Shown here one piece after another: positions 1-9,625 of a stretch of 64,000 nucleotides of DNA. Position 1 is the stretch's first letter, and every line of letters begins with the position of its first letter. Under the pieces are notes generated by a model. The model was given only the letters and a program-made list of their open reading frames with translations, did no database searches and was not told the origin of the DNA. The position numbers and the translations under genes are program-made. The stretch spans positions 62,001 to 126,000 of the forward strand of contig NW_013524651.1 of assembly GCF_000250985.1 (NCBI RefSeq). Direction: 5' to 3'. The stretch comes from Nematocida parisii ERTm1 (Eukaryota > Microsporidia).

Positions 1-421
1 GTGATTCTTGGATAATAGAAAGAAAATGTTAAAAAGTAAATAGAAAATTACTGCATAAATAGAACAAATATTCATAGGATATTGAAAGAATTGGTTCAAA
101 TTATTTTGAAGAATTGTCATTTTTACTTATGCTGGCTATTCTATTTCTAGATATTTAAGTTGTAAAATTAGAAAAGTAACTGGTTGTAATATTTCTGGTA
201 TATATAATTTTATAAAAAATTAATATTATTTAGAATTATAGACTCTCTGTGGTATTTAACACTGCATTTTAATATATTGTGTGTGCTTTGGTAGTGCATA
301 TATGACGAATAAGCTATGTTGTTTTTATATTGTGTGAATTTTCAGTAAGATAAATTTATCTACATGAAAAATAGTTGGAAATTTAGAAATGTTAACTGGA
401 ATATCATTTATTTAGGGAAAG
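1..421. other. AT-rich sequence with no gene seen
   Basis: This is the left edge of the window, downstream of the lectin gene on the minus strand. It is AT-rich with no ORF of note, no tRNA-like B box and no obvious repeat. A gene to the left could have its 3' flank here. Confidence 0.6.
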
Positions 422-1624
422 CTAGTGCAAAGAGATTTTTTTGATTGGGGAGAATTTCTTTCCCAGCACAAATCCACCTGCAAACAGGCTGCATCCCAAA
501 ACAATCAAACCAAAGATGGGAATATTTCTACTTCTTGGCTCAAGTTCTTCTTTTCTTGACATTTCAGCAAGCTTCGCACTCATATTCTGCACTAGGTAGA
601 ATAGCTCTTGTCTGTGGGCATCTTCTTCCATTGCATGCTTTTTACTTATTTTCACCATAGCTTTAATCTCATCCCTGATTTCCAGCGTATGTGCACTCTG
701 GAAGTTTATGAGCTTTTTAATATATACGACATTCTCTGCAACGGGCCTGCTTTGAGGATCCCCTAAAACAACCCGCAGGTACTTTGTAAGATGCTCAATG
801 CCAGAGATTGTGTGCTGAATTTCTTCATTCGTATGTGGTATTTCATGAGGTAGGCGAGGAGTTGTATCTGCAACCTCGGTGTGGTATGTATCTGGGTCAT
901 ACTCTTCAGTCTCTTCTCTCTCAAACAAATCAAGTCCTTGCAGGTGAAATCCATTATTTTCAGTGCCTTTGGTGCTTGAGTAATCCGTGGTAAGACCAAA
1001 GTACTTTCCAGAAAGCCGAGATCCTATTTCTGTCATGGAAGTATATCTTACTCTGTCATACAGCATGTTCCGATTTGCATCATAGACCTCTATTTTGAAG
1101 TTCTTTGCTGTAGAGATGATTTTTAAGATAAGATCTGTATGGCCCTTAAAAATAGAAGGATCTGGTGAGTCTTTGAGCTCTGTCTCCTCTGGCTTTAGGT
1201 TTGTGTAGTCATTCTCTCCGTGGTTTACTGAAACTACAATGTCCACAGACTTGCCAATAAATTCTAGCCCAGCCATAACCCCATTAAATCGGCCACTTGC
1301 TCCCTTGAACCCCCCATGCTTTATGGGTTCTTCAGTGTACCAAAAGTATAGCCCTGCAAACTCGGGGTGGAGAAGCTGAGGCGCCTTAAATTTGATCTCC
1401 AGACTCCACTCGTCATGGTCTGCATTTTTGTTTGTTAAATTAAGAATTGACCCAGAGTTGCCATTTCTAAGGATCCATTCGTTGCTTTGCTTTATTCCGT
1501 TGTATAATCTAGCAGAGCTATCCGACATAGTCACAAGATCAAGTTTTGTTTCTATATATTTTCCAAGTGCAGTATCTGCAAGCATTAGCATGCCTATTGT
1601 CATTGCCAACCTGACTTTGTTCAT
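422..1624 (-). CDS. L-type lectin-like cargo receptor (ERGIC-53/Emp46/47 family)
   Basis: Predicted type I membrane lectin of 400 aa, likely an ER-Golgi glycoprotein cargo receptor. Seen: a signal peptide (MNKVRLAMTIGMLMLADTALG), a lectin-like beta-sandwich with GLYFW at about 91-95 and FNGVMAGLEF at about 113-122, an acidic/proline linker, a predicted coiled coil at about 310-360, and a C-terminal membrane helix at about 368-388 followed by a short basic tail. That order (signal, lectin, coiled coil, TM, short tail) is the known family architecture. The longest frame starts further upstream on TTG with another ATG 14 codons before this one; I chose 1624 because it begins a clean signal peptide. 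The tail has lysines but no C-terminal KKxx retrieval signal, so cycling may differ from ERGIC-53. The gene is divergent from the secreted protein at 1727, with 102 bp between start codons. Confidence 0.78.
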   Translation of the reverse strand: MNKVRLAMTIGMLMLADTALGKYIETKLDLVTMSDSSARLYNGIKQSNEWILRNGNSGSILNLTNKNADHDEWSLEIKFKAPQLLHPEFAGLYFWYTEEPIKHGGFKGASGRFNGVMAGLEFIGKSVDIVVSVNHGENDYTNLKPEETELKDSPDPSIFKGHTDLILKIISTAKNFKIEVYDANRNMLYDRVRYTSMTEIGSRLSGKYFGLTTDYSSTKGTENNGFHLQGLDLFEREETEEYDPDTYHTEVADTTPRLPHEIPHTNEEIQHTISGIEHLTKYLRVVLGDPQSRPVAENVVYIKKLINFQSAHTLEIRDEIKAMVKISKKHAMEEDAHRQELFYLVQNMSAKLAEMSRKEELEPRSRNIPIFGLIVLGCSLFAGGFVLGKKFSPIKKISLH

Positions 1625-1726
1625 GTGTTGTTTTTTTACAGATATATTTATACATGCAATCTCCATAGCAAACAATTAGTTTCGTATTGTTTTTGTATAT
1701 ATCTAGACATGACATTGTATTGAAGA

Positions 1727-3463
1727 ATGCATCTTATAAGAATTCTGCTCTTATTCAGTGCAATTATAAGCTTAAGCAGTAAAGAGACCGGCGCCGTTCC
1801 TATTTCTATTAACTCACTCTGCTCATGCGTGAATCCATCCGGGGTTTGTGCTATTCTGTGCATGCGCCAGAATTATATAAATCCAGTGCTTGCAAACAGA
1901 ACTTCCCCATATAAAATTGTACAACGACATCCATTGCCTGCACTAACACAGGAAAAGAAGATTGTATTCATTCCAAAGGAGCAACCCGCGCAGCCCATAT
2001 ATACATATACGATTGCTGCAGATCCTAAAACTATTTATAGCACCTTTACTGAAATTAATTATAGCACGATATATGAGACAAAAACCCGAATTAGGCATAC
2101 CCGAAGAACAATTCTATTAACCTCTACAGTAACTAAAAAAGTGCCTGTAACAGTTGAAAGCAGGCGAACAATCACGGTCACGCCACCGCCCGTGGTTTCC
2201 ACAAAAACTGTTACAGACATTTTAAAAGTAACAACTATGGAAAAAATCACTCTTCCTCCCATTATACAACCAGTGACTTTAAAAAGCGTTAAGGTAATTA
2301 CGCAGCCAGCACATACTTCTACAGTGAAAGTCCCTTCTCCTCCTGTAACTAAAACAGTTACCAGCACAGAAAAGTCCTCTCCTGTTCCAATAACTATTAC
2401 ATCTGTGCGCACGCGAACTAAAACAGTTGAAGTAAAGCCTACTATGTACAATGAGTATGTTAATATAACTCCTCTTTATAGCGAGCCTGGCGTTCTTGTT
2501 GAGTTCCACGATTCTAACAATAAAGTGAAAAAAGTGAATGTTATGCTTCCCCCAGGATCTAACAATACAATAGAGAACAAAGTTCCAAAGGAGCCAAGTA
2601 TAAAAGAGCCGAGTATAAAAGAGCCGAGTCCACCTCTCCCACCAAAAGAAGAAACGCCCCTATCGCCGCCCAAGACAATCACCACTAAGATCACATCGTT
2701 TGTAACGCTCCCAAAAATTACAACTACCTCCACAAAATACTTAACTTATAGAGGAACCCCAGTTGTTCTCACAAAAACCAAAACCATTACAAAAACCAAG
2801 ACAAAAACTCAAACCAAGACAAAAACCAAAACTCCTAAACCAGTAGAGAAAACAGTTCCTGTGGATGTTGAAAGAATAGTTCAGGTGCCGATAACGAACA
2901 GTGTAACAGTTACAACAACAAGCGTGTCCTCTATTGTTCTCCCGCCAGTTACACTTATTAAGACGGTCAGCATTCCCGTTGAAAACCAGGTGAGACTGAT
3001 CATTAGCAAAACAACCACAGAAACAAAAACGGTTGATCATACAAAAACGAAATACAAAACAGTCACAAGTACTCCACCCGCACGCACGATAACAAATACA
3101 AAAACCGTGCAGAAAAATAAACTGATGACTTTAACACAAACTACTACAGAAACAAAACTAAAAACAGTAACAGAAACTAAGACAAAGTCATTAAGCCCTA
3201 CCACCATCACTAAAATAGAGCCAGTGTACAATATTCAGACAGAAACAGTCGAAAAGCCGATTATAACCACAAAGTATATCACGATTACAAAAGCAACAGC
3301 TCCTATACAAACAATAGACAAATCACAGGAATATTCTCATATCATTGCAGAACTAAGAAGAAAGCTTAATGTATATGAGCAAAAACTAAATGAGTCTGAC
3401 CAAAAGCAAAAAGAAGGCCAGCAGGAGATATCTACATTAAAAGACCTGCTTAAGAAGAAGTAG
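1727..3463 (+). CDS. secreted Thr/Lys/Val-rich repeat protein with N-terminal CxCxN motif
   Basis: A 578 aa protein I do not recognise by family. Seen: an N-terminal signal peptide (about 1-23), then PISIN and a Cys cluster C32-x-C34-x-N36-x4-C41-x3-C45. A long ladder of alternating Thr/Val/Lys follows (for example TVTKK and TKTKT runs, densest near 345-365), with a PSIKE tandem repeat near 285-300. The C-terminal 45 residues are charged and predicted coiled coil. There is no membrane segment beyond the signal peptide. The Cys cluster matches ones in the secreted proteins at 3983-5080 and 44552-47407, and the TVT ladder recurs in the 44552 and 47797 proteins. A spore wall or polar tube component is plausible (inference only). 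The composition should be highly O-glycosylatable and beta-rich. Confidence 0.75.
   Translation: MHLIRILLLFSAIISLSSKETGAVPISINSLCSCVNPSGVCAILCMRQNYINPVLANRTSPYKIVQRHPLPALTQEKKIVFIPKEQPAQPIYTYTIAADPKTIYSTFTEINYSTIYETKTRIRHTRRTILLTSTVTKKVPVTVESRRTITVTPPPVVSTKTVTDILKVTTMEKITLPPIIQPVTLKSVKVITQPAHTSTVKVPSPPVTKTVTSTEKSSPVPITITSVRTRTKTVEVKPTMYNEYVNITPLYSEPGVLVEFHDSNNKVKKVNVMLPPGSNNTIENKVPKEPSIKEPSIKEPSPPLPPKEETPLSPPKTITTKITSFVTLPKITTTSTKYLTYRGTPVVLTKTKTITKTKTKTQTKTKTKTPKPVEKTVPVDVERIVQVPITNSVTVTTTSVSSIVLPPVTLIKTVSIPVENQVRLIISKTTTETKTVDHTKTKYKTVTSTPPARTITNTKTVQKNKLMTLTQTTTETKLKTVTETKTKSLSPTTITKIEPVYNIQTETVEKPIITTKYITITKATAPIQTIDKSQEYSHIIAELRRKLNVYEQKLNESDQKQKEGQQEISTLKDLLKKK
2598..2635 (+). repeat. 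15-bp tandem repeat coding for PSIKE
   Basis: About two and a half copies of a 15-bp unit (ccgagtataaaagag and variants) code for consecutive PSIKE units inside the 1727 gene. The copies are nearly identical, suggesting recent slippage. Confidence 0.75.
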
Positions 3464-3982
3464 CTTAAATATAGGCCAGAATGCTAGATAATAAATGTTT
3501 TGTATCCAGCTGCCATTGCAAAGAAAGCAGCGCCTGAATAATCTGACTTCTTTTACAAGATACGGATACCCAATTTTTGATTATAATCAAGGCTTATTTA
3601 GTTTTTGGTCTTTGAATAATTGTTTCTAAAACTCCCATAAATAAAACTTTGTATTTATTCGTTTAATATAAAATAGTAGTAGATAGTATATTGCTCCTTT
3701 TTACTATAAAATTGCTTTCTATTGCAATTTAATATTTCTACTATTTTATACTACTTTATACCCATTTAGTCTAAATGTGATAGTGCGCCCTCCGTCATTT
3801 ATAAAATTATTCAGTACTAAAATTTGGGTTGTAGCAGGTTGTAATACAGTCTAATTTCTTATTATAACCTAGAAGCGCAAAGACTTTTCGAATAGATAAG
3901 GTGTTTCGGGTATAAATAAGTATTTCTTGTGCTAGCATAGTGAAGTAATTGTTAAAAAGTAAGTAGTTGTTTTTTAGTTTAT
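3464..3982. other. convergent 3' intergenic region, nothing recognised
   Basis: AT-rich spacer between the convergent 1727 and 3983 genes. It holds a TTCGGGTAT variant of the intergenic 9-mer near 3904. No ORF or RNA gene is supported. Confidence 0.6.
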
Positions 3983-5080
3983 TTAAAGCAAATACATTGG
4001 CTCCACACACTTAATAGACTTGCACTGGCCAGTGCACGTTGAATTGCTGCAGATACAGACAGTCATGCATGACTTTTTCCCCGATTCAAGCTGCTTCTTC
4101 TGATTCTTGTAATATCCCATTATTCCGTCTAAAAACTGGAAGTCGATTTTTTCATCATGGAGCTGCTGAACATCTTTCTTTGTGGTATTTGCGATTTCCT
4201 CTATTAGCATCTTTGTGCTGATGTAGTTCTGGTTTGCAACTTCTTCTGGAAGTCCTTTTTGCTGATAGAATCCAATATCAGACAGATCTCCAGTGGAAAC
4301 AATTTCCTCTTTGGTTCCAACAGGAACACCAGAGAAGTATCCACTTGAATCTACAAGAGTTCCTCCTTCGTTCATTTGGAATTTTATCTTTCCCCAATAA
4401 TCAGTATACAATCCATTTCCTATGGGATATGCCATAATTCCAGTAATCGGAGAAATCCCACCAATTGCGCCTTTTCTCTCTACAAGAGTGTTGTAATAGT
4501 TTCCTATAACATTTGCAGCAGCTAGTCCGTCCTTTATGTTTAGTGAGTAGCTAGATGAAGAGCTAGCGTGCGCGCTGGCATGAGAGCTGGAATGGGAGCT
4601 TCCTGAAATAGCGCTGCCAGATCCAACTGCCGACTCTGTGAGCTCTGGCCCACCATGATTAGAAAATCCGCTCCCTGCACTTGCGCTTGCCTGTGCTTGA
4701 GATTGGGAATATCCGTGGGGTGGGCTAACACTCTTATTCTTTGCGTATCCATCTTCACTGCCTGGCATACGACTGTGTCCACTTCCGTGATATTTTGGAT
4801 CGCCGCTTTTTCCCGGCTTAGAGTAATGTTGCCCATTTTTGTATGGATTCTTTCCATACTTGTCGCTTGGCCCGCCGTATTTGTTAGAATTTCCATACTT
4901 GTCATATTTTCCAGGATGCCCATATTTGTTATTTTTATCATGATGGTGGTGGTGGTCATGTTGATGGCCATGTTTGTTTTTGTCTGACTTTCCTATCCAG
5001 ATCCCTCCAAAAATTCCCTTTTGCCCTGCTAGAACAGTCTTTGTAATTAATAGTGCTAGTATAATAATTTGTATTTTCAT
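3983..5080 (-). CDS. secreted His/Gly/Tyr/Lys-rich protein with TKEE and CxCxN modules
   Basis: A 365 aa secreted protein of no family I recognise. Seen: a signal peptide (MKIQIIILALLITKTVLAG), GIFG at 22-25 followed by KS, then a His cluster (HGHQHDHHHHHD, about 38-49) that could bind metal. Next come a Tyr/Gly/Lys repeat stretch (KYGN, KYGG, DKYG), a Ser/Ala/His stretch (about 130-180) and a globular region at about 185-330 containing G-x-F-x-G-V...G255-TKEE. The Cys-rich tail has C342-x-C344-x-N346-x2-C349-x3-C353. The GIFG..KS, TKEE and Cys modules occur in the same order in the much larger protein at 44552-47407, which argues for common ancestry despite unrelated low-complexity filler. 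A spore coat, polar tube or exported matrix role is inferred from secretion and composition. Confidence 0.78.
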   Translation of the reverse strand: MKIQIIILALLITKTVLAGQKGIFGGIWIGKSDKNKHGHQHDHHHHHDKNNKYGHPGKYDKYGNSNKYGGPSDKYGKNPYKNGQHYSKPGKSGDPKYHGSGHSRMPGSEDGYAKNKSVSPPHGYSQSQAQASASAGSGFSNHGGPELTESAVGSGSAISGSSHSSSHASAHASSSSSYSLNIKDGLAAANVIGNYYNTLVERKGAIGGISPITGIMAYPIGNGLYTDYWGKIKFQMNEGGTLVDSSGYFSGVPVGTKEEIVSTGDLSDIGFYQQKGLPEEVANQNYISTKMLIEEIANTTKKDVQQLHDEKIDFQFLDGIMGYYKNQKKQLESGKKSCMTVCICSNSTCTGQCKSIKCVEPMYLL

Positions 5081-5606
5081 AAATTGAAGGGCGCAGTCTG
5101 GTTATATACACAATTGTAAGACAAAATCAATACACACACATCTGCATTCTGATTGTTGCCACCTCTATAGAAAGTGTTTTGTAATACTATTCGCCTATTT
5201 TATTTTAGTGTATAAAGTGTTGTTATGATACCATGGCAGCACCAAATACTGATTATTCTGTTACCATCACATTATTTGCAACAGTTTCATAACCTATTGT
5301 TCCTTGGTGTGTTTTTTGGTTTTGTGGTATTCTCTAAATATTATTTTTCCTTTTAGAATATTTTAAATTCTTTTTATTCCCGCATAATAAATGTATACAA
5401 AGTCTTTAAATTTAGTTATAAATATGAATGAGTTTATTTATAATTAGATAAAGGAAAATCTATTGAATGCAAAAGAAGAAAGATGTCTAAAACGGCAATA
5501 AAACCATACAAATCAGACGAAACCAGCAATAATCGGTTACTGTAGAGCATCCAGCAAAAGAGCGCGCATATCTTATTTCAATAAACCGCCTTCAATTAAA
5601 AATCTA
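5081..5606. other. intergenic, upstream of the 3983 gene
   Basis: AT-rich spacer between two minus-strand genes, holding the promoter of the 3983 gene. A 20-codon ATG ORF near 5483 is too short to support. No RNA gene is seen. Confidence 0.55.
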
Positions 5607-8600
5607 TTAAAAGAGAGCATTCATGATGTTGTAGTGCAAGCCAAGTTTGGACTTTGTATAGTTGACATTCTTTATACTTATATATATATTTAAAATATCC
5701 GATAGATCTATGGGCAAACTATTCTTTAAACTTTCGATGTTTTCTTTTAATGGAGGACTAAGTATGTAATACATTTCATTGTCTTTGCTAAACAATTCAT
5801 TCATAAAAGCTCTCATTTCTGGACATAAAAGAGAAATTGTAAAGCTCTCTCCTGTGCTTTTTTTTGTATATATACACAATCCATATCGAAGAATATCCTG
5901 TGATACGTGCTTTCTTTGAAGCATTTTTAGTAATAAAGATAAAATAGCAAGCTTCATATTGGTTTCTATGGTGCTAATGCTATAATATGGTATTCTTAGA
6001 TCTAAGTTATAGTTAATATACTCTTCTGTATTAAATTGTATTTTAATGTACCAAGAGAGTTCTATTTCATTATCTTCAAATTCTTTTTGCTTAATATTCA
6101 TGTTGTAGCAATCACAGTCTTCATAAAAACTATTTATACCTAGTATGTAGAAATCGCTGTAATAATATATTTCACGTCTAAATTTGTTAAGTATTTCTAT
6201 AATTGTCTGTTTTCGATCTTTTTTCTTAACCATACGGTCTATCGAGCTAGAAAATTTAATAGGAACCAAGTCTTGATAGTTCTTAATGGACTCAAATTTA
6301 TATTTTTCTGGCTTTAGAACATATGGACCAAAATGCACAACAGATGTCATTAGTCTAGGTAGAAAGAGCGGGATTCGTGGCACACCAATATTTGGTTCAT
6401 ACCTATCAAACAACTTCTTTGCCTCTGCTTTGTTTTCTTTGTATGCTGTATTAATTGTCTCTATGCTAATTGGATTAAGCTGTGCAAATAAAAATTCGAT
6501 TTCGTCTAACCCTTCTTCAATATAGTACAACACAATATCAAATCCATCATTATGCATTTCTTCTATGGTTTTGTCCATGTCATGTATACTATTACTATTT
6601 TCCAATTTTCTTTTTTTAATCTGATCATTATTAAGCTTTGTGATTAATGACCAGGTTTTGTCATTTCTGTTATACTTGAATGGATATATAGTGTTATTGT
6701 ATCTCTGATTATACATAGTTTTGTTACACAACAGTTTACTTGCATGATTTACAATATTCTCAATTGTATGTATATAATGATACACTTCGCTGCCATCCTC
6801 AGTAGAAACAAAAAAGGGAATGTGCACAATGTGCATCTGATGCGTGCTGTTATCTACAAGCTGAACATGGTAGTGCGGCGAATATGGTATAGAAATGATT
6901 TCTGACTTAGCGTGAGTATAGACTATACTTTTTTTTATTATTTTGTCTAATTTTCTACTATTCTCTTTTGTATTGGTATATTTAAATACCATACTGCATT
7001 TTCTTTTATCTGGGATTGAAATAACATCTTTTCCTTGGTATAGCTTGGTGTTACTGGGATCTATTTTTGTGTATTGTTTCATGTATAGATAACAATTATT
7101 TGGTTCTAAAAAAGAAGAATTACTTATACTGCCATTAATATTGGTTTCATACAAATAATAAGAGTGCTTGTAAAAATATGCAAATGTTTTATATACACAT
7201 TTATACACATCAATATCATCACTGTTATGTCTAAAAAGTCTTTTCTTAATCTTTAGTATATTGCTATATGCATTTTCCATTAAGCTGTGGTTATTGTGAA
7301 CTTTTCCATATAAGTATTCTATAATACAAAATTGAGCGCATTTGTTTTTAGATTCTAAGCTGGCGTTACTTTTCATGATTTTTTGTTTTAATAGATGGAT
7401 TTCTTCGTACTTCATATAGAAAAGATCTTCATATATTTCTGGGAGGCATAGAATCAATAGGAGCTGTTTTTTTAAATGCCGGTTTTTTAGATTTTCTACT
7501 ATATTGATAGACGAGCTCAACATAACCTGATTATTATAAGCTATTAACATGCTTTCTGCGTGCCATAGAAGATTTATACGCCTTTTAGTATAGATGATAC
7601 CAAGCGTGATTTGATTAAGATCAGATTCCACTTTTAAATTGGTTTTTGATGAGTTTTTTATAGGGACTCTATAAGAAGATTTACATTTCGCATTTAAATC
7701 TGACAAAATATTAGGATAATAGGACAAATCACAACTTTGGAATATATCATTTTCTATCTTTTGTTGCTTAGATAGATAGCCAATAAGATTCAATCTTTTG
7801 TGTATATTTTCTTTTTTAGCTAAGTACAGTGCAACCCATACATTTTTGTATTTATTAGCATTATCTCTTATCTCTTTTATTGATTTTGAATATTCATCTT
7901 CTGTATACATCATAGAATCGAGGGATAGTGGCATGGGATAATTGTCTTGGTCTTGTTCATTTTTTATAAATTCTAGTATATAATCATGCAGAGCTGTTAC
8001 AATACTTTTATACTCGTCTGAATTTCGAATAGATGACGTTATAAAGGAGATTTTCTTTAATTTATTAACAGTGTTGTAATTTATATTTATAGAAATGTAT
8101 GATATAGCACTTTCAGAGTTTTGATTTTTTTGTTTTCCATCTATAGATGTACTTGTTGTTTGAGTGCTTTCTAGACTCTTGGTGATTCTAGACAATTTTC
8201 TGTTTTCACTGCAGGCAGGAGGAGAATATGGCATTGGATTTGTAGATATATTTTGTAGTTGTATATTATTACAAGCAAGATTAGTACTATTTAATTCAAG
8301 TAGTGTATATTCTTTCTCTGGGTTATATTTTATACTTGTAGAAGGTGAGCCAAATGTATGTGATATTTCTGGTTCAACCCAGTTATTTCTGAAGAGTGTA
8401 TTATTGAAAGAACTATCTTGACCAATATATGAACTATTTGAATATTCACCATTTAACAAAGAGTAGCTGCTGTTATAGGAATTATTTGTATAATTTGGAT
8501 CAAATAGATTTGAAACTGGTATTTTATATAAGTCTTCTGCTAACTCATTACTACTGGTATTTAAAAAAGCAGCTAGAATATTATATGAATTATATTCTTG

Positions 8601-8861
8601 TTCCCCATATATTGGTTGTTCATCATAAGATGGTTCTTTTAAATTATTCACAGACACATTTTCGGGTTGGTTGCTAGAATAACTTTGCTGTAAGAAATAA
8701 TTATTACTTGTGCTATTATTCAACATATGCACGCCATCCCAATTGGAAGCAAAAACAATGGGTTTAAACCCATTTAGTTGTATTGCGTATATCAACATGT
8801 ACCAAATAAACAGAACTATTGTCTTTCTTTTAATTATTCGGAGCATTTGTGAATTTTTCAT
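5607..8861 (-). CDS. large lineage-specific secreted/membrane protein, paralogue of 53319-57242
   Basis: A 1084 aa protein not matching a family I can name. Seen: a hydrophobic N-terminal segment (about 10-30; signal peptide or anchor), an Asn/Ser/Tyr-rich low-complexity region to about 250, then a long mostly helical domain and a C-terminal globular domain. It is clearly homologous over most of its length to the 1307 aa protein at 53319: PEIYEDLF against PEIYEDMF, YHVQLV against YHIQLV, DMDKTIEEM against YMDKTMHEM, LLFAQLNP-like against FIFAQFNP, PRIPLFL in both, and LGLHYNI against LGIHCEI near the C-terminus. Such paralogues are typical of expanded, possibly exported, microsporidian families. 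An in-frame ATG at 8846 is an alternative start. Confidence 0.75.
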   Translation of the reverse strand: MKNSQMLRIIKRKTIVLFIWYMLIYAIQLNGFKPIVFASNWDGVHMLNNSTSNNYFLQQSYSSNQPENVSVNNLKEPSYDEQPIYGEQEYNSYNILAAFLNTSSNELAEDLYKIPVSNLFDPNYTNNSYNSSYSLLNGEYSNSSYIGQDSSFNNTLFRNNWVEPEISHTFGSPSTSIKYNPEKEYTLLELNSTNLACNNIQLQNISTNPMPYSPPACSENRKLSRITKSLESTQTTSTSIDGKQKNQNSESAISYISININYNTVNKLKKISFITSSIRNSDEYKSIVTALHDYILEFIKNEQDQDNYPMPLSLDSMMYTEDEYSKSIKEIRDNANKYKNVWVALYLAKKENIHKRLNLIGYLSKQQKIENDIFQSCDLSYYPNILSDLNAKCKSSYRVPIKNSSKTNLKVESDLNQITLGIIYTKRRINLLWHAESMLIAYNNQVMLSSSINIVENLKNRHLKKQLLLILCLPEIYEDLFYMKYEEIHLLKQKIMKSNASLESKNKCAQFCIIEYLYGKVHNNHSLMENAYSNILKIKKRLFRHNSDDIDVYKCVYKTFAYFYKHSYYLYETNINGSISNSSFLEPNNCYLYMKQYTKIDPSNTKLYQGKDVISIPDKRKCSMVFKYTNTKENSRKLDKIIKKSIVYTHAKSEIISIPYSPHYHVQLVDNSTHQMHIVHIPFFVSTEDGSEVYHYIHTIENIVNHASKLLCNKTMYNQRYNNTIYPFKYNRNDKTWSLITKLNNDQIKKRKLENSNSIHDMDKTIEEMHNDGFDIVLYYIEEGLDEIEFLFAQLNPISIETINTAYKENKAEAKKLFDRYEPNIGVPRIPLFLPRLMTSVVHFGPYVLKPEKYKFESIKNYQDLVPIKFSSSIDRMVKKKDRKQTIIEILNKFRREIYYYSDFYILGINSFYEDCDCYNMNIKQKEFEDNEIELSWYIKIQFNTEEYINYNLDLRIPYYSISTIETNMKLAILSLLLKMLQRKHVSQDILRYGLCIYTKKSTGESFTISLLCPEMRAFMNELFSKDNEMYYILSPPLKENIESLKNSLPIDLSDILNIYISIKNVNYTKSKLGLHYNIMNALF

Positions 8862-9625
8862 ATTTTACAAATTAAACCAGTATATATCTTATTTTCAACT
8901 AGAATGATTTAATATAAAGTATTTGCATATCATAAGAAATAAATATAAGAAGAATTATTGGACCAATATAATCAACTGTATAACCCGAACATGATAAAAT
9001 AATGTATATTTAGATAAAATATAAGAGACTTCTCTATTCAGAAGACAAAATATACTTATTCTTATAAGTATTAAAATAAAATAATTAGTATATTCATATA
9101 CTACTGCTCTATAAACACAGCCGGGTTTCAAATTCGTATAATCAACTGATGGAGTTCTGCTTATATAGTACAGTTAGTAGTGTTATAATTTTATTTTATT
9201 TCTCACAGGAATAATAATTTGGGCTATTAGTAATAATTATTGAATTATATGCAAGTATAGAAAAATAAATTATTGGTTTTTATTCTTATATATTCTATTT
9301 GTACATTTACTAGAAAATAGATCAAACAAGATAAAAAGCATCAAAGTACAAGAATTATTTATATTTCTGTTAGAAATAACGTATAAATAGACAAATAAGA
9401 GATTATTAGCTCTATTTTATACCGATATATTCACTTGTAATATACAACAAATATATTTATTTGTTCTTTCATAATTTATTTTATTGGTTTATAATCGCAT
9501 AACTACTGTGATGCTATAATCATAGAAGTTATAAATTGAAGATATCATTTGTTTAATTTAAATAGAAAATAACCAGTTATTTAAATGACAAAAGTATAAA
9601 TAGTCTGATAAATCACTAATTTATA
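8862..9625. other. divergent intergenic region of two accessory genes
   Basis: A 764-bp AT-rich spacer between head-to-head genes, presumably holding both promoters. It contains one copy of the recurrent 9-mer (TAACCCGAA on plus, 8981-8989). A TATA-like tataaat lies about 30 bp before the plus-strand gene at 9626. Confidence 0.55.

Noticed and set aside
2059-3231. Val/Thr-rich minus-strand frames opposite the 1727 gene
   Set aside because: Shadow of the ACA/GTT-rich ladder.
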